Below are positions 52,362 through 62,308 of a DNA stretch of 64,000 bases, piece by piece. The notes below the pieces were generated by a model. That model saw only the letters and a list, made by a program, of their open reading frames with translations, was not told the DNA's origin and did not search any database. Positions within the stretch are counted from its first letter, which is position 1, and each line of letters opens with the position of its first letter. Position numbers and translations under genes: made by a program. This DNA comes from Bifidobacterium scardovii JCM 12489 = DSM 13734 (GTDB lineage Bacteria > Actinomycetota > Actinomycetes > Actinomycetales > Bifidobacteriaceae): positions 1,798,001 through 1,862,000 of the forward strand of contig NZ_AP012331.1 in the NCBI RefSeq assembly GCF_001042635.1. Reading direction: 5' to 3'.

Positions 52362-55300
52362 CTACTGCAGGGATAGGGCCTTGTTCAGGGCGTCCTGCAG
52401 CTGCTTCTGGGCCTGGCCGTAGGCGGTCCAGTCGCCGTTCTTCATGGCGGCGTCGGAGTCCTTCATCGCCTGGGCGGCGTCCTGCAGGGCTGCCTTGAGG
52501 TCGGCGTTCGTCTGGGACGAGCCGTCGGACTTGCCGGAGCCGGACCCGTCGGAGGACGAGTCGGAGCCGGCCTGTTTGTCCGTCGACCCCTGCGAATCCG
52601 AGGAGCCGGATCCCGCGCCCTCGCCTCCGGAACCGGAGGCCGTGCCGGACGTGTGCCCGGCGTTCTCCGCGTCGCCCGCGGCGGCGCCCGAATCACCGCC
52701 GAACACCTGGTCGAGCGCCTCGTCGAGCGTGTCGGCGAAGCCGACCTGATCGCCGAAGGCGACCAGCACCTTCTTGAGCAGCGGGAACGAGGTCGAGCCG
52801 CTGGACTGCACGTACACGGGCTGCACGTACACCAGGCCGCCGCCGAGCGGCAGGGTCAGCAGGTTGCCCCGCTTGACGTTCGTGGAGCCGGATTGCAGCA
52901 GGTTGAGCTCCTTGGACACGTCGGCGTCCGCGTTGAAGTTGTTCTGCGCCTGCCCGGGGCCCGGCACGTTCGAGTCCTTGGGCAGCTCCTGCAGGCGTAT
53001 CGTGCCGTAGTTCGCGCCGATCTTGCCCTTCGTGGAGCCCGCGTCGGAGTCGACGGACAGGAACCCGGTGAGGATCTCGCGCGTGGACGTGCCGGCGGGG
53101 ATGTACGAGGAGGTCAGCGAGAACACCGGTTCGGACGAGCCGCCGGTCTGCAGCGTCAGGTAGTACGGCGGCTGCAGGATGTCCTGCTTCTGCGCGCTTT
53201 CGGATTCGGTCGGGTCGACCGGGGTCTGCCAGAAGTCCTCGCCGGAGAAGAACTGGCTGGCCGAACCGACGTGGTACTTGGCGAGCAGCTCGCGCTGCAC
53301 CTTGAACAGGTTCTCCGGGTAGCGCAGGTGGCTCATCAGATCGCCGGAGATCTCCGACACCGGGTGGTACTGGCCGGGGAAGATCTGCTGCCACGCCTTG
53401 ATGACCGGGTCGTTCTCGTCCCACACGTACAGGTCGACCGAGCCGTCGTACGCGTCGACCGTGGCCTTGACCGAGTTGCGGATGTAGTTGGCCTTCTGCG
53501 AGCCGAGCCCGGTGATCGTGCTCGAGGTCGTGGTGGTGGAGTCCTCGGTGGCCTCGCCCAGATCGGTCATCTGCGAGTACGGGTAGGCGTCCGACGTGGT
53601 GTAGCCGTCGACGATCCACTTGACGCGCCCGTCGACGACGGCCGGGTAGACGCGCCCGTCCAGCGTCAGGTAGGGGGCGACCTTGGCGACGCGCTCCTTC
53701 GGGGAACGGTCGTAGAGGATCTGCGAGGCCGAGGTCACGCGGTCGGAGAACAGGATCTGGTCGGAGCCGAAGCGGATCGCGTAGAGCAGGCGGGAGAAGA
53801 TGTTGCCGACCGAGGGGCCGCCGTCGCCGCTGAACGTGGTGGTGGCGCCCTGGGAACCGGTCGGGTAGTCGAACTCCCACGATTCGGTGCCTTCCGGCGC
53901 GCCGACGATCGAGTACTCGGTGGCGTTCGGCGAGAAGTAGATGCGCGGCTCGTACTTCTCGGAATCGGTGAGCTTGCCCTGCGTGGGGATGCCCGATTCG
54001 AAGAACCGCGGCTGGCCGTCGGCCGTCACCTTGTTGCCGTAGGCGGCGACGACGCCGTAGCCGTGCGTGTACACGGTGTGGTCATTGACCCAGTTGCGGT
54101 TGTCGAGGCCGTCGAGGTCGAGCTCGCGGGCGGCGATCACCGTGTCCTGGCTTTCGCCGTCGATCTCGTACTTGTCGACGGCGAGCGTGTCGGCGAAGGT
54201 GTAGTACTGCTTGGACTGCTGCAGCTGCTTGAACGTGGGCGAGACGACCTGCGGATCGAGCAGTCGGATCTGCGCGGTGGTCTCCGTCTCGTTCGACAGC
54301 GCGCCGCTTTCGCCGCGCGTGGTGGCCTCGTACTGCTCGACCTTGATGCCGTCGAGCCCATAGGCCTGCTGCGTGGCCGCGATGTTGCGCTGGATGTAGC
54401 TCGACTCCATCTCCTGCGCGTTCGGATTCACCTTGAAGCGCTGCAGCAGCATCGGCCACGCGACGGTCAGCACCATCGAGACGACCACGGTGGCGGCGAT
54501 GGCGACGACCGGCGTGCGCCACGCCTTGAGCGCCGCGGCGGCGCGGACGGTCGGCTTGGCCGGGCCTTCGAGCGCATGCGACCTCATGAGCCACACGCCG
54601 AGGAACAGGCCGAGGATGGCGGTGATCGCGGCCATGACGAAGGTGACCGGGATCGTCGCGTTGACGGTCGTGTAGGTGGCGCCGGTGATGCGGTCGCCCT
54701 GCTGGGTCAGGTGGGCGAACACGCCGACGATCTGGCGGCCGGACCACGCGAGCATGTTGAGGATCAGCCAGACGGCGATCTGGCGGCGGGCGCGCTTGGT
54801 GACGTCGAGCACGCCGCGGCCGTGCACCGGCATCGTGAAGCGGATGCCGCCCATGAGCACATGCGTGACCAGCGAGAAGACGATGCCGATGAACAGCAGC
54901 ATCGACACGGCGGAGACGACCAGCTGCAGGCCGGGCAGGATGAACACGTAGAAGCCGTTGTCCAGGCCGAACTGCGGATCGGTGGTGCCGAAGCGCTGCG
55001 CGTTGAACATGAGCAGGATGTCGGCCCAGTTCGCGTTGAACTGGGCGCCGAACACGATGCCGACGATCAGCGAGATGACCACGGCGATGCGGCGCGCGGT
55101 CTTCGAGCTGATGCCCTTGCCGACCTCGACGACGTCCCCGTTGATGCGGATGGTCGAGCCGTCGGCCGAGTCCGGGCGCGCGCGGATCGCGAGCGCCGCC
55201 GAGACGAAGCCGACCAGCGCCATGAGCGCCGCGTAGGCGACCCACAGGCCGACCTTCACCCCGAGCTGCGTCCACACGACGCTCTGGAAGCCGAGCTGGC

Positions 55301-55616
55301 CGTACCACATGAGGTCGGTGATGAAGTTGGCCAGACCGAAGAACAGCCCCACGAGCACCACGATCGCGACGACCACGCCGATGAGGATCTTCGACCCGCG
55401 GCCCGCATGCGGCGCGCTCGGGCGCTGCGTCAGGCGCGGGCCGGCCGGGCGGCGCGGCGGGCGGGCGCCCGCGTCGGGGCGCTGCCCCGTCTCGTCGCCG
55501 TCCGCCTGCACGTTGAGGATCACCGGATCGTCATCGTTGCCGGAGCGGCGGTTCCGCGGGTCACCCGGATCGGATTCCGGATCGAACATGGGGCCGAACA
55601 TATCAAAAAAAGACAT
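52362..55616 (-). CDS. UPF0182 family membrane protein
   Basis: 1084 residues. The N-terminus is cytoplasmic and Pro/Arg-rich, followed by about seven membrane helices (residues 75-330). A large extracytoplasmic domain with PYLTLDGRVYPAVVDGRVKWIVDGYTTSD-type conserved blocks follows (seen as L-T-L-D-G-x-x-Y and W-I-V-D-G-Y), then VRNSVKATVDAYDG. The tail after about 985 is Ser/Gly/Asp-rich, then ends in a charged helix. COG1615 proteins are actinobacterial and of unknown function. AGGAAGG-like site is close to the ATG. Confidence 0.93.
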   Translation of the reverse strand: MSFFDMFGPMFDPESDPGDPRNRRSGNDDDPVILNVQADGDETGQRPDAGARPPRRPAGPRLTQRPSAPHAGRGSKILIGVVVAIVVLVGLFFGLANFITDLMWYGQLGFQSVVWTQLGVKVGLWVAYAALMALVGFVSAALAIRARPDSADGSTIRINGDVVEVGKGISSKTARRIAVVISLIVGIVFGAQFNANWADILLMFNAQRFGTTDPQFGLDNGFYVFILPGLQLVVSAVSMLLFIGIVFSLVTHVLMGGIRFTMPVHGRGVLDVTKRARRQIAVWLILNMLAWSGRQIVGVFAHLTQQGDRITGATYTTVNATIPVTFVMAAITAILGLFLGVWLMRSHALEGPAKPTVRAAAALKAWRTPVVAIAATVVVSMVLTVAWPMLLQRFKVNPNAQEMESSYIQRNIAATQQAYGLDGIKVEQYEATTRGESGALSNETETTAQIRLLDPQVVSPTFKQLQQSKQYYTFADTLAVDKYEIDGESQDTVIAARELDLDGLDNRNWVNDHTVYTHGYGVVAAYGNKVTADGQPRFFESGIPTQGKLTDSEKYEPRIYFSPNATEYSIVGAPEGTESWEFDYPTGSQGATTTFSGDGGPSVGNIFSRLLYAIRFGSDQILFSDRVTSASQILYDRSPKERVAKVAPYLTLDGRVYPAVVDGRVKWIVDGYTTSDAYPYSQMTDLGEATEDSTTTTSSTITGLGSQKANYIRNSVKATVDAYDGSVDLYVWDENDPVIKAWQQIFPGQYHPVSEISGDLMSHLRYPENLFKVQRELLAKYHVGSASQFFSGEDFWQTPVDPTESESAQKQDILQPPYYLTLQTGGSSEPVFSLTSSYIPAGTSTREILTGFLSVDSDAGSTKGKIGANYGTIRLQELPKDSNVPGPGQAQNNFNADADVSKELNLLQSGSTNVKRGNLLTLPLGGGLVYVQPVYVQSSGSTSFPLLKKVLVAFGDQVGFADTLDEALDQVFGGDSGAAAGDAENAGHTSGTASGSGGEGAGSGSSDSQGSTDKQAGSDSSSDGSGSGKSDGSSQTNADLKAALQDAAQAMKDSDAAMKNGDWTAYGQAQKQLQDALNKALSLQ

Positions 55617-55719
55617 GCCTTCCAGCGTAGCGGCAGGTGCGGAATGGGGTTATGCCGTCAAGGAAAACGCCGGACGGTACATGCGGCGCGCCGGAACGCG
55701 CTGTGCCATAATCGGGAGC

Positions 55720-57042
55720 ATGACGCAACCGCCTTCCCAGCATGTCCGCATCACCGGTTCGCCGTCCCGTCATCCCTGGCGCCTGGCCGTGGCGGCCCTG
55801 TGCGTGGCCGTGCTGGCGGCGGCCGGCGTATGGCTGGCATGGCCGTCGGTCTGGGGCGCCCTGTCCGCGCGCCTCCCGCATGACCCCGCTTCCGCTCGGC
55901 CCGGCTCCGCGTCCTCTTCGCCGGCTGGCGGCGCGCACGCTCCGCTGACGCTGGATCGCGGCGCGGTGCCCGAAGCCTCCGCGCGGCTGGTGCGGCTCGA
56001 TCAGGCGCGCCGCCGTGCCGAAACGGCCGTGAACGGCATGAGCGTGGAGGAACGGGTAGGCCAGCTGGTCATGGCGCCCCTGTTCGCCGGATCGGACGCG
56101 TCGGCCCTGAGCGACCTCATCGCGAACCGGCATGTCGGTTCGGTGCTGATCATCGGCAACTGGGTCGACGGCACCGCCGGCGTGCGCCAGGCGACCGACG
56201 CCCTGCAGGGTTATGCGCCGGCGGACAACCGGCTGATCATGGCCACCGATCAGGAGGGCGGTCTGGTGCAGCACCTGACGGGCGCCGGATTCGACGCGAT
56301 GCCGAGCGCGGTGGAGCAGGGGCGCATGAGCGCCGATCAGCTGCGCGCCTCCGCCGCCGTGTGGGGAGCGCAGCTGGCGCAGGCCGGCATCAACGTCGAT
56401 CTGGCCCCCGTGCTGGACACGGTGACGATGGACCGCGCCTCGAACGCGCCGATCGGCGCCCTGAACCGCGATTTCGGCCTGGACGCGGCGGGCAACGCCG
56501 GCCACGGCACGGCCTTCATCGAGGGGCTGAGGCAGGCCGGGGTCGGTGCGGCGGTGAAGCACTACCCGGGGCTGGGCGCGGTGAGCGGCAACACCGATTT
56601 CACCGCGGACGGCATCCTCGACACGACTACCACGCTCGGCGGCGGGGAGGCCGGGGCGTTCGAACAGGCGATCGACGCGGCCGACCCGGTCATGGTGATG
56701 ATGTCGCTGGCCACGTATCAGGCGATCGACCCCTCGGCGCCGGCCGCGTTCTCGTCCGCCATCATCGACAGCCATCTGCGCGGGGAGGCCGGGTATGACG
56801 GCGTGGTGACGTCGGACTCGCTGTCGGCCGCCGCGCTCGGCGGCATCGCGCCCGATCAGCTGGGCGTGCGGCTGGTCGAGGCCGGGGGCGACCTTGCCTG
56901 CATCGGCGACACCGCCTATGTGCAGCCGGTCCTCGACGGCCTGCTGGCCCGCGCGCGGTCCGACGCGGATTTCGCGGCCAAGGTCACGCGGTCGGCCACG
57001 CGCGTGATGACCCTCAAATACCTGATGGATCTGGCGGGCTGA
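55720..57042 (+). CDS. Glycoside hydrolase family 3 (NagZ-like) membrane-anchored enzyme
   Basis: 440 residues. One N-terminal membrane helix (about 24-45) and a Pro/Ser/Ala linker put the barrel outside the cell. GH3 blocks are ATDQEGGLVQHL, GINVDLAPVLD, AAVKHYPGLGAVSGNTD and the nucleophile Asp in GVVTSDSLSA. The His of the NagZ KHFPGHGxxxxDSH loop is replaced, as in an N-T-D subset. Beta-N-acetylglucosaminidase on peptidoglycan fragments is likely. ATG at 55720 has GGGAG very close; an upstream ATG at 55681 cannot be excluded. Confidence 0.88.
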   Translation: MTQPPSQHVRITGSPSRHPWRLAVAALCVAVLAAAGVWLAWPSVWGALSARLPHDPASARPGSASSSPAGGAHAPLTLDRGAVPEASARLVRLDQARRRAETAVNGMSVEERVGQLVMAPLFAGSDASALSDLIANRHVGSVLIIGNWVDGTAGVRQATDALQGYAPADNRLIMATDQEGGLVQHLTGAGFDAMPSAVEQGRMSADQLRASAAVWGAQLAQAGINVDLAPVLDTVTMDRASNAPIGALNRDFGLDAAGNAGHGTAFIEGLRQAGVGAAVKHYPGLGAVSGNTDFTADGILDTTTTLGGGEAGAFEQAIDAADPVMVMMSLATYQAIDPSAPAAFSSAIIDSHLRGEAGYDGVVTSDSLSAAALGGIAPDQLGVRLVEAGGDLACIGDTAYVQPVLDGLLARARSDADFAAKVTRSATRVMTLKYLMDLAG

Positions 57043-57072
57043 CGGCCGACGGTGCGGCACGACGCGCAACGC

Positions 57073-57112
57073 GCCGCATCGCATCGCATCACACCGCATC
57101 GCATCGCACCGC
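57073..57112. repeat. Short GCATC tandem repeat
   Basis: GCATC units repeat about six times with one interruption in the gap between the GH3 and brnQ genes. Such arrays vary in copy number by slippage. Confidence 0.6.
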
Positions 57113-57251
57113 CGAACGGTATTCGTCGATCCGGCGTCCACTATGTGACGCATCGCTTGCGTCCCGCCCACACCGCATTTGACTAAATGGTTTTCGGCGC
57201 GCAAGATCTAAGGGGTTTGGCTCCAACCCGCAGCCCGAGGAGGCTCTTTCC

Positions 57252-58616
57252 ATGCATGGTCATCGTCTTACCCGCCACCAGCGCCTGCTGGCCACCGTTA
57301 CCTTCTTTTCGATGTTCTTCGGCGCGGGGAATCTGATCTTTCCGCCGTTCCTCGGCGTGCAGGCCGGGTCGGCTACCGTGCCGGCGGCGGCCGGGTTCAT
57401 CGTCTCCGCGGTCGGCCTGCCGATTCTCGGCGTGCTCGCGGTGTCGGCGGCCGGCGGATTCGAGCAGCTCGCGAACCGCGTGTCGCCGAAGTTCTCGCTG
57501 GTGCTCGGCGTGGCGATCATCCTGACGATCGGCCCGTGCTTCGCGATCCCGCGCACGGCGACCACCTCCTTCGAGATGGCGGTGGTGCCGTTCACCGCGG
57601 ACGCGCCGCGCTGGCTGACCCAGCTGGTCTACTCGCTCGTGTTCTTCGCCCTGTCCTTCGTGATGGCGCAACATCCCGAACGCCTGTCGAAGACGCTCGG
57701 CCGGTTCATGGGGCCGCTGCTGCTGGTGCTGATCGCGGTGCTGTTCGCGGCGTGCCTGGTCATCGGCCACGGCGCGTTCACCGCACCCTACGGCAACTAC
57801 GCCTCCGGCCAGCTGGCCCGCGGGTTCCTCGACGGCTACCAGACGATGGATCTGCTGGCGGCCCTGTACTTCGGCATCGTGATTTCGGCGAACGTGCGCG
57901 AGATGGGCGTGACCGACGAATCGGCGAACCGCCGCGAGACCGGTCTTGCCGGCGTCGGGACCGGCGTCATGCTGATCGCGGTCTACGGCGCGCTCTCCTA
58001 CGTCGGCATGGTGTCGGGCGCCTTCGCCACGATCGACCCGGCGAAGGACAACGGCGCCACCGTGCTGACGAATCTCACCGCCTCGGCGTTCGGCCCGTGG
58101 GGCACGGCGTTCGTCGGACTGGTGTTCGTAGTCGCCTGCTTCAACGTATGCACCGGGCTCATCTCCACCTGCGGCACGTATTTCCAGAACCGCTTCCCGC
58201 GCGTGGCTGGCCGGCGCGTCTCCTACCGCGCGTGGAGCGCCATATTCGCCGTGTTCAGCTTCATCGTCTCGAACGCCGGCCTGAGCACGATCGTCACCGT
58301 GTCGGTGCCGGTGCTGGCTGCCCTGTACCCGATCGCGATCGTGCTGGTCGTGCTGGCCTTGGTCCATCGCCCGTTCTCGGGCCGCTTCCCGCACATGTAT
58401 TTCTGGACCGTGCTGCTGGTTGGCATCGTCAGCGCCGTCGACTGCCTCGACCAGCTGATCACCGTGTTCACCGGACTGACGGTGGCCCCGCTGCATGTGG
58501 TCACGCTGTTGCCGCTGTATTCGGCGCAGCTCGGATGGCTGCTGCCGGCCGCCATCGGACTGGCGATCGGCGTCGCCGTCTCGCTGGCCAAGAGGACGAC
58601 CGCGGCGGCGCGCTGA
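57252..58616 (+). CDS. brnQ: Branched-chain amino acid carrier BrnQ
   Basis: 454 residues, twelve helices. LIVCS signatures are FFSMFFGAGNLIFPPFLG at the start, GPCFAIPRTATTSFE near 97, and the middle helix VVACFNVCTGLISTCGTYF. It is a Na+- or H+-driven Leu/Ile/Val uptake protein. GGAGG precedes the ATG. It converges with the azlCD exporter genes on the other strand. Confidence 0.95.
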   Translation: MHGHRLTRHQRLLATVTFFSMFFGAGNLIFPPFLGVQAGSATVPAAAGFIVSAVGLPILGVLAVSAAGGFEQLANRVSPKFSLVLGVAIILTIGPCFAIPRTATTSFEMAVVPFTADAPRWLTQLVYSLVFFALSFVMAQHPERLSKTLGRFMGPLLLVLIAVLFAACLVIGHGAFTAPYGNYASGQLARGFLDGYQTMDLLAALYFGIVISANVREMGVTDESANRRETGLAGVGTGVMLIAVYGALSYVGMVSGAFATIDPAKDNGATVLTNLTASAFGPWGTAFVGLVFVVACFNVCTGLISTCGTYFQNRFPRVAGRRVSYRAWSAIFAVFSFIVSNAGLSTIVTVSVPVLAALYPIAIVLVVLALVHRPFSGRFPHMYFWTVLLVGIVSAVDCLDQLITVFTGLTVAPLHVVTLLPLYSAQLGWLLPAAIGLAIGVAVSLAKRTTAAAR

Positions 58617-58623
58617 TCCGGAT

Positions 58624-58962
58624 TCAGACGAAGACGAGCTGGACGAGCACCATGTAGAGGATGGTGCCGCCGGCGATCGACAGCAGCATGTTCCTCTTCC
58701 ACAGGTGCAGGCCGATGATGGCGACCATCGCGATCGCCTCGGGCAGGCCGTGGCTGCCGCCGGTGATCGACACGTCCTTGAGCGAATACACGACGAGCAG
58801 GCCGGTCATCGCATAGGGCAGCACATTGCCGAGATACCGCACGAACCGCGGCGGCTCCTTCGATTCGGGGAAGACGACGAACGGCAGGAACCGGGTGATC
58901 ATCGTTCCGAGCGCCACGACGGCGATCGTCGCGATGCCCTGCCATACGGTCATGGTCATCAT
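58624..58962 (-). CDS. azlD: AzlD family branched-chain amino acid exporter subunit
   Basis: 112 residues, four helices. [15 protein letters not shown] at the start and [12 protein letters not shown] in the centre are AzlD hallmarks. Small partner of AzlC. Its ATG overlaps the azlC stop (ATGA); AAGGAG upstream. Confidence 0.93.
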   Translation of the reverse strand: MMTMTVWQGIATIAVVALGTMITRFLPFVVFPESKEPPRFVRYLGNVLPYAMTGLLVVYSLKDVSITGGSHGLPEAIAMVAIIGLHLWKRNMLLSIAGGTILYMVLVQLVFV

Positions 58963-59768
58963 CGTGCCTCTCCTTCCGGTTCCGGCGAATCGGCCTCGCT
59001 TGCGGCACGGCCCGCGCCGGCGGCCTCCCGCCCGTCATGCGGATCGTCGAGATACGGACGCAGGGCCACGAACAGGACGAGCATCAGCGCCATGGCGGGG
59101 ATCATGAAGCGATCCGGGCCGAATACGAGCAGCGCCGCCGCCGAGGCGAGCACGCCGATGATGGCCGGCAGATGCCGCCGCTCCCCCATCCACTGGTCGA
59201 GGAAGATGACCAGGAACAGCGCGGTGAGCACGAATTCGATGCCTTTGGTGGAGAACGGCAGCAGCCCGCCGACCAGCCAGCCGAACGCCGTGCCCACGAT
59301 CCAATACCAGCGGTTGAGCACGGAGACGTAGATCATGAACCAGCCCCGGTCCACGTCGGGCGGGATCTTCGCCGACGAGTTGATCGCGAAGGATTCGTCG
59401 CACATGGCGAAGATCAGATACGGCTTCTTCCACCCGGTGTTCGCGAACGGCCCGAGCATCGACAGCCCGTAGAACAGGTGACGCGCGTTGACCATGAGCG
59501 CGAGCAGGAACGCGGACAACGGGCTGAACGCGGACAGCAGCAGGTTGACGGTCACGAATTCCATCGAACCGGCGAAGATGAAGAACGCCATGCATACCGG
59601 CCACAGCAGGCCGAAGCCCTTCGCGTGCATGAGCAGCCCATACGATCCGCCGAGGAAGAAGAACCCCGCGGCGATCGGCAGGGTCAGCGGCAGGGCGGCC
59701 TTGAACGCCCTGGCCCTCATGCCGTGCTCGTGCGGCTCCGATTGCCCCTGCATGCCGTTGTCCCCCAT
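58959..59768 (-). CDS. azlC: AzlC family branched-chain amino acid exporter subunit
   Basis: 269 residues. [14 protein letters not shown] near residue 30, [25 protein letters not shown] and [10 protein letters not shown] are the family blocks. It forms the exporter with AzlD. The C-terminal tail is Ala/Glu-rich. Its export role opposes that of brnQ at the other side of the junction. Confidence 0.95.
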   Translation of the reverse strand: MGDNGMQGQSEPHEHGMRARAFKAALPLTLPIAAGFFFLGGSYGLLMHAKGFGLLWPVCMAFFIFAGSMEFVTVNLLLSAFSPLSAFLLALMVNARHLFYGLSMLGPFANTGWKKPYLIFAMCDESFAINSSAKIPPDVDRGWFMIYVSVLNRWYWIVGTAFGWLVGGLLPFSTKGIEFVLTALFLVIFLDQWMGERRHLPAIIGVLASAAALLVFGPDRFMIPAMALMLVLFVALRPYLDDPHDGREAAGAGRAASEADSPEPEGEAR

Positions 59769-59870
59769 TCGCCTCGCGTTCCGCCGATAGACGCGATCAT
59801 CTTAGACGCGCCGCAGGAGAATTGCCAACGGAGTCTCGGCTTCGGCATGAATGTGTTTCGGCATGGATAC

Positions 59871-59912
59871 GGGATGGGGCCCGTCGAGCGGTATCTCGAC
59901 GGGCCCCATCCC
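59871..59912 (-). terminator. Large perfect hairpin
   Basis: Eighteen-base perfect arms (59871-59888 and 59895-59912) with a 6-base loop, between azlC and the two-component operon. It can terminate transcripts coming from the kinase side. No T-run. Confidence 0.75.
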
Positions 59913-59978
59913 ATAGTCGCGCCGCATACGCCGGCGGGCGCTCGCCCACCATACGGCGGTCCGTTCGGCACGGCTCTG

Positions 59979-60152
59979 CTATCGTCGCCACGAATCACGC
60001 GTGACCACGACGGCATCGGCGGCGACGAACGCCACCAGGCAGACGGCCAGGACCGCCAACGTCAACGGGGATGCGTAAAAGTCCCTGATATCCACATCCA
60101 TAGCGGGGCTGATCATCGCGAACACCGCAACGGGAACGACGACGATGAACAT
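59979..60152 (-). CDS. Small two-helix membrane protein
   Basis: 57 residues. Two hydrophobic helices (F-I-V-V-V-P-V-A-V-F-A-M and L-T-L-A-V-L-A-V-C-L-V-A-F-V) separated by a short acidic loop, ending in a basic D-S-W-R-R tail. No strong ribosome site. It is downstream of the sensor kinase on the same strand, so it could be a kinase accessory. Function unknown; the gene itself is moderately certain. Confidence 0.5.
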   Translation of the reverse strand: MFIVVVPVAVFAMISPAMDVDIRDFYASPLTLAVLAVCLVAFVAADAVVVTRDSWRR

Positions 60153-60216
60153 ATTACATCCATATGCATTCGCGGAACAACCGCCCATAGCCATCAAGCG
60201 AGGCGCGCCGCATGCG

Positions 60217-61416
60217 TCATGCCGACAACGGCAGGCTGATGAGCATCGTCGTGCCCTGCGGCGAGGAGGACTCGACCTGCACGGTGCCGCCGTAGCGGTT
60301 CGCCACGTCGCGGGCGAGCGCCAGTCCAAGCCCATACCCCTGGTGCGCGGTGCCGTCGTCGTCGCGCGCGAACCGGCGGAACAGCCGTTCGGGGTTGTCT
60401 CCGATGCCGGACCCGTGGTCGGTGATGCGGATCGCCGCGTCGCTGCCGTGGTGGAGGTATCCGAGCGACACGTTCACCGCGCCGTGCTCCGGCGAGTGCG
60501 CGATCGCATTGTCCAATACGGCCACCACGCACCGCGACAGGCCGACCGCGTTGCCCTGCACGACAAAATGGGCGGGGTCGCCGTCCACGCGCGTCGTGAT
60601 GCCGACATGCCGCGAATCGGCCAGCGGCCGTACCGAGTCGACGGACTGGCCGATCACGTCGGGCAGCGCGACGGGCTCCGTGTGCACCGACCCGCGTGCG
60701 GCGACGAGCAGGTCGGTGATGATCGCGTTCATGCGGTCCACGTCGGCGTGCAGGTCGGCGAGCGGTTTGTCGATGGATTGGCCGCGCGCACGGCGGAAGT
60801 CGATCAGGTCGATGCGCGTCGAGATCACGGCGAGCGGCGTTTTGAGCTCGTGGCTGGCGTCGGCCACGAAATCCTTCTGCAGGGCCAGCGCCCGTTCGAG
60901 CGGCTCGACCTCCTTGCGCGAGTAGTGCCAGCCGATCAGCGCCGCGGCGATCACGATGACGGCCACGAACAGCAGGATGAACACAACCGCCTTGCGCGTG
61001 TCGATGACCATCATGCCGCGCCCGAACTGTTCGGTCACCGACATCTGGTCCGGATTCAGGCCGCGCTCGGTGATCTCGTGCCGGGAGCCGAGCAGCACGC
61101 CGAGCACGAACAGCACGCCCCCGATGACGGTGACCACGGCCATCGCGATCGTCATGCGCAGGCTGATCGAACTGGCCGTCGCGCTGCGGGCACGCAGTGC
61201 GCCGAACGCCCGGCAGACGGCGTGCCACGCCGATGAGGCGGCGCGTCCGATGCGGCTCGCGGGCGGACGCCGCACCGCCGGATGCGGAGACTGGCCTTCG
61301 TCTCCATCACGGTCGATGCCGATGCCGCCGGCATGCGGCCGATCGGACCGAGGCCGCCCCGTACCGGCCTGATCCGCAGGCTCGCCAGCGGAACCCCGAG
61401 TAAGCTGATCGTCCAT
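60217..61416 (-). CDS. Two-component sensor histidine kinase
   Basis: 399 residues. Cytoplasmic low-complexity N-terminus (about 85 residues), two membrane helices (about 86-110 and 143-165) around a short extracytoplasmic loop, H-box SHELKTPLAV, N-box VLDNAIAHSPE, and G-boxes ITDHGSGIG and GYGLGLALA. The sensed signal is unknown. The start is the ATG at 61416 (GAGG upstream). It follows the response regulator gene with a 12-base gap. Confidence 0.93.
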   Translation of the reverse strand: MDDQLTRGSAGEPADQAGTGRPRSDRPHAGGIGIDRDGDEGQSPHPAVRRPPASRIGRAASSAWHAVCRAFGALRARSATASSISLRMTIAMAVVTVIGGVLFVLGVLLGSRHEITERGLNPDQMSVTEQFGRGMMVIDTRKAVVFILLFVAVIVIAAALIGWHYSRKEVEPLERALALQKDFVADASHELKTPLAVISTRIDLIDFRRARGQSIDKPLADLHADVDRMNAIITDLLVAARGSVHTEPVALPDVIGQSVDSVRPLADSRHVGITTRVDGDPAHFVVQGNAVGLSRCVVAVLDNAIAHSPEHGAVNVSLGYLHHGSDAAIRITDHGSGIGDNPERLFRRFARDDDGTAHQGYGLGLALARDVANRYGGTVQVESSSPQGTTMLISLPLSA

Positions 61417-61428
61417 CACGGCACCTCG

Positions 61429-62133
61429 CTATTCCGCCTGCGGCTGGCCGATGCGGTAGCCCCGCCCGCGCACGGTTTCGATGATCGACCGCACGGTTTT
61501 GCCGCGCACATAGGACACGTAGACATCCACCGTGCCGATGTCGCTGCCCGCGGAGAACACGCCGGACAGCAGCTCGTCCCGGTCGAAGACGTGGTCCGGC
61601 GCGGCGGCGAGGGTGGCGAGCAGCTTCGTCTCGGTATCGGTGAGCGGCACGGTGCGCCCGTCCGGATCCTCGATGGCGCTGGAGCCGGGCTTGAGCAGCC
61701 AGTCGCCGATGAGCACGCTGGCGGATTGCGCCTGGAATCCGCGCAGCAGCGCGCGCAGGCGCGCCTCGAGCTCCATGAAATGGAACGGCTTGGTCACGTA
61801 GTCGTTCGCCCCGCCATCCAGCCCTTCGACGATGTCGTCGACCGCGGAGAGCGCGGTCAGCACCAGCACCGGCGTGGTCAGACCGGTGGCGCGCAGCGTC
61901 CTGACGATGTCCAGCCCGTCGCCGTCCGGCAGGCGGCGGTCGACGATCAGCGCGTCGTAGTGCCGGTCGTGCAGCAGCCGCTTGGCCTCCGCCGCGCTGG
62001 GCGCCCAGTCGACGCGATAGTCGGGATCCAGCATCTCCTGCGTCATCGCGCCCAGATTCGGATCGTCCTCGATCAGCAGCACCGCGGGGAGCAGCAGCCG
62101 TTCCACCTTCCGCTCGTCCATCGTATCCGCCAT
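61429..62133 (-). CDS. OmpR-family response regulator
   Basis: 234 residues. Receiver domain: LLIEDD (acidic pocket), phosphoacceptor Asp in IVDRRLPDGDG, Thr/Ser in LVLTALS and Lys in YVTKPF. Winged-helix output domain: VPLTDTETKLLATLAA, VDVYVSYVRGK and VRGRGYRIG. AAAGGG lies six bases before the ATG at 62133. First gene of the operon with the kinase; divergent from the FetAB-like pair, which may be a target (inferred). Confidence 0.94.
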   Translation of the reverse strand: MADTMDERKVERLLLPAVLLIEDDPNLGAMTQEMLDPDYRVDWAPSAAEAKRLLHDRHYDALIVDRRLPDGDGLDIVRTLRATGLTTPVLVLTALSAVDDIVEGLDGGANDYVTKPFHFMELEARLRALLRGFQAQSASVLIGDWLLKPGSSAIEDPDGRTVPLTDTETKLLATLAAAPDHVFDRDELLSGVFSAGSDIGTVDVYVSYVRGKTVRSIIETVRGRGYRIGQPQAE

Positions 62134-62308
62134 GTTCAGCCCTTTCCCCGCCGCCATGTCTCCATCGTATGCCACACCCGGCTGCCAATGCGCCGCGCGC
62201 ATGGCAGCCCCGCGCGGCCCTATGGTTCATCAGAGCGCATCCCGGCTAAGAGTGCGCTAAGAAACGCTGGAATTGCAAGCATCCGTCATATGGGTAACGT
62301 TATGCGAT

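Noticed and set aside
52653..55883. Long + strand frame opposite UPF0182
   Set aside because: Low-complexity Val/Gly/Arg composition, antisense to a recognised family; no ribosome site.
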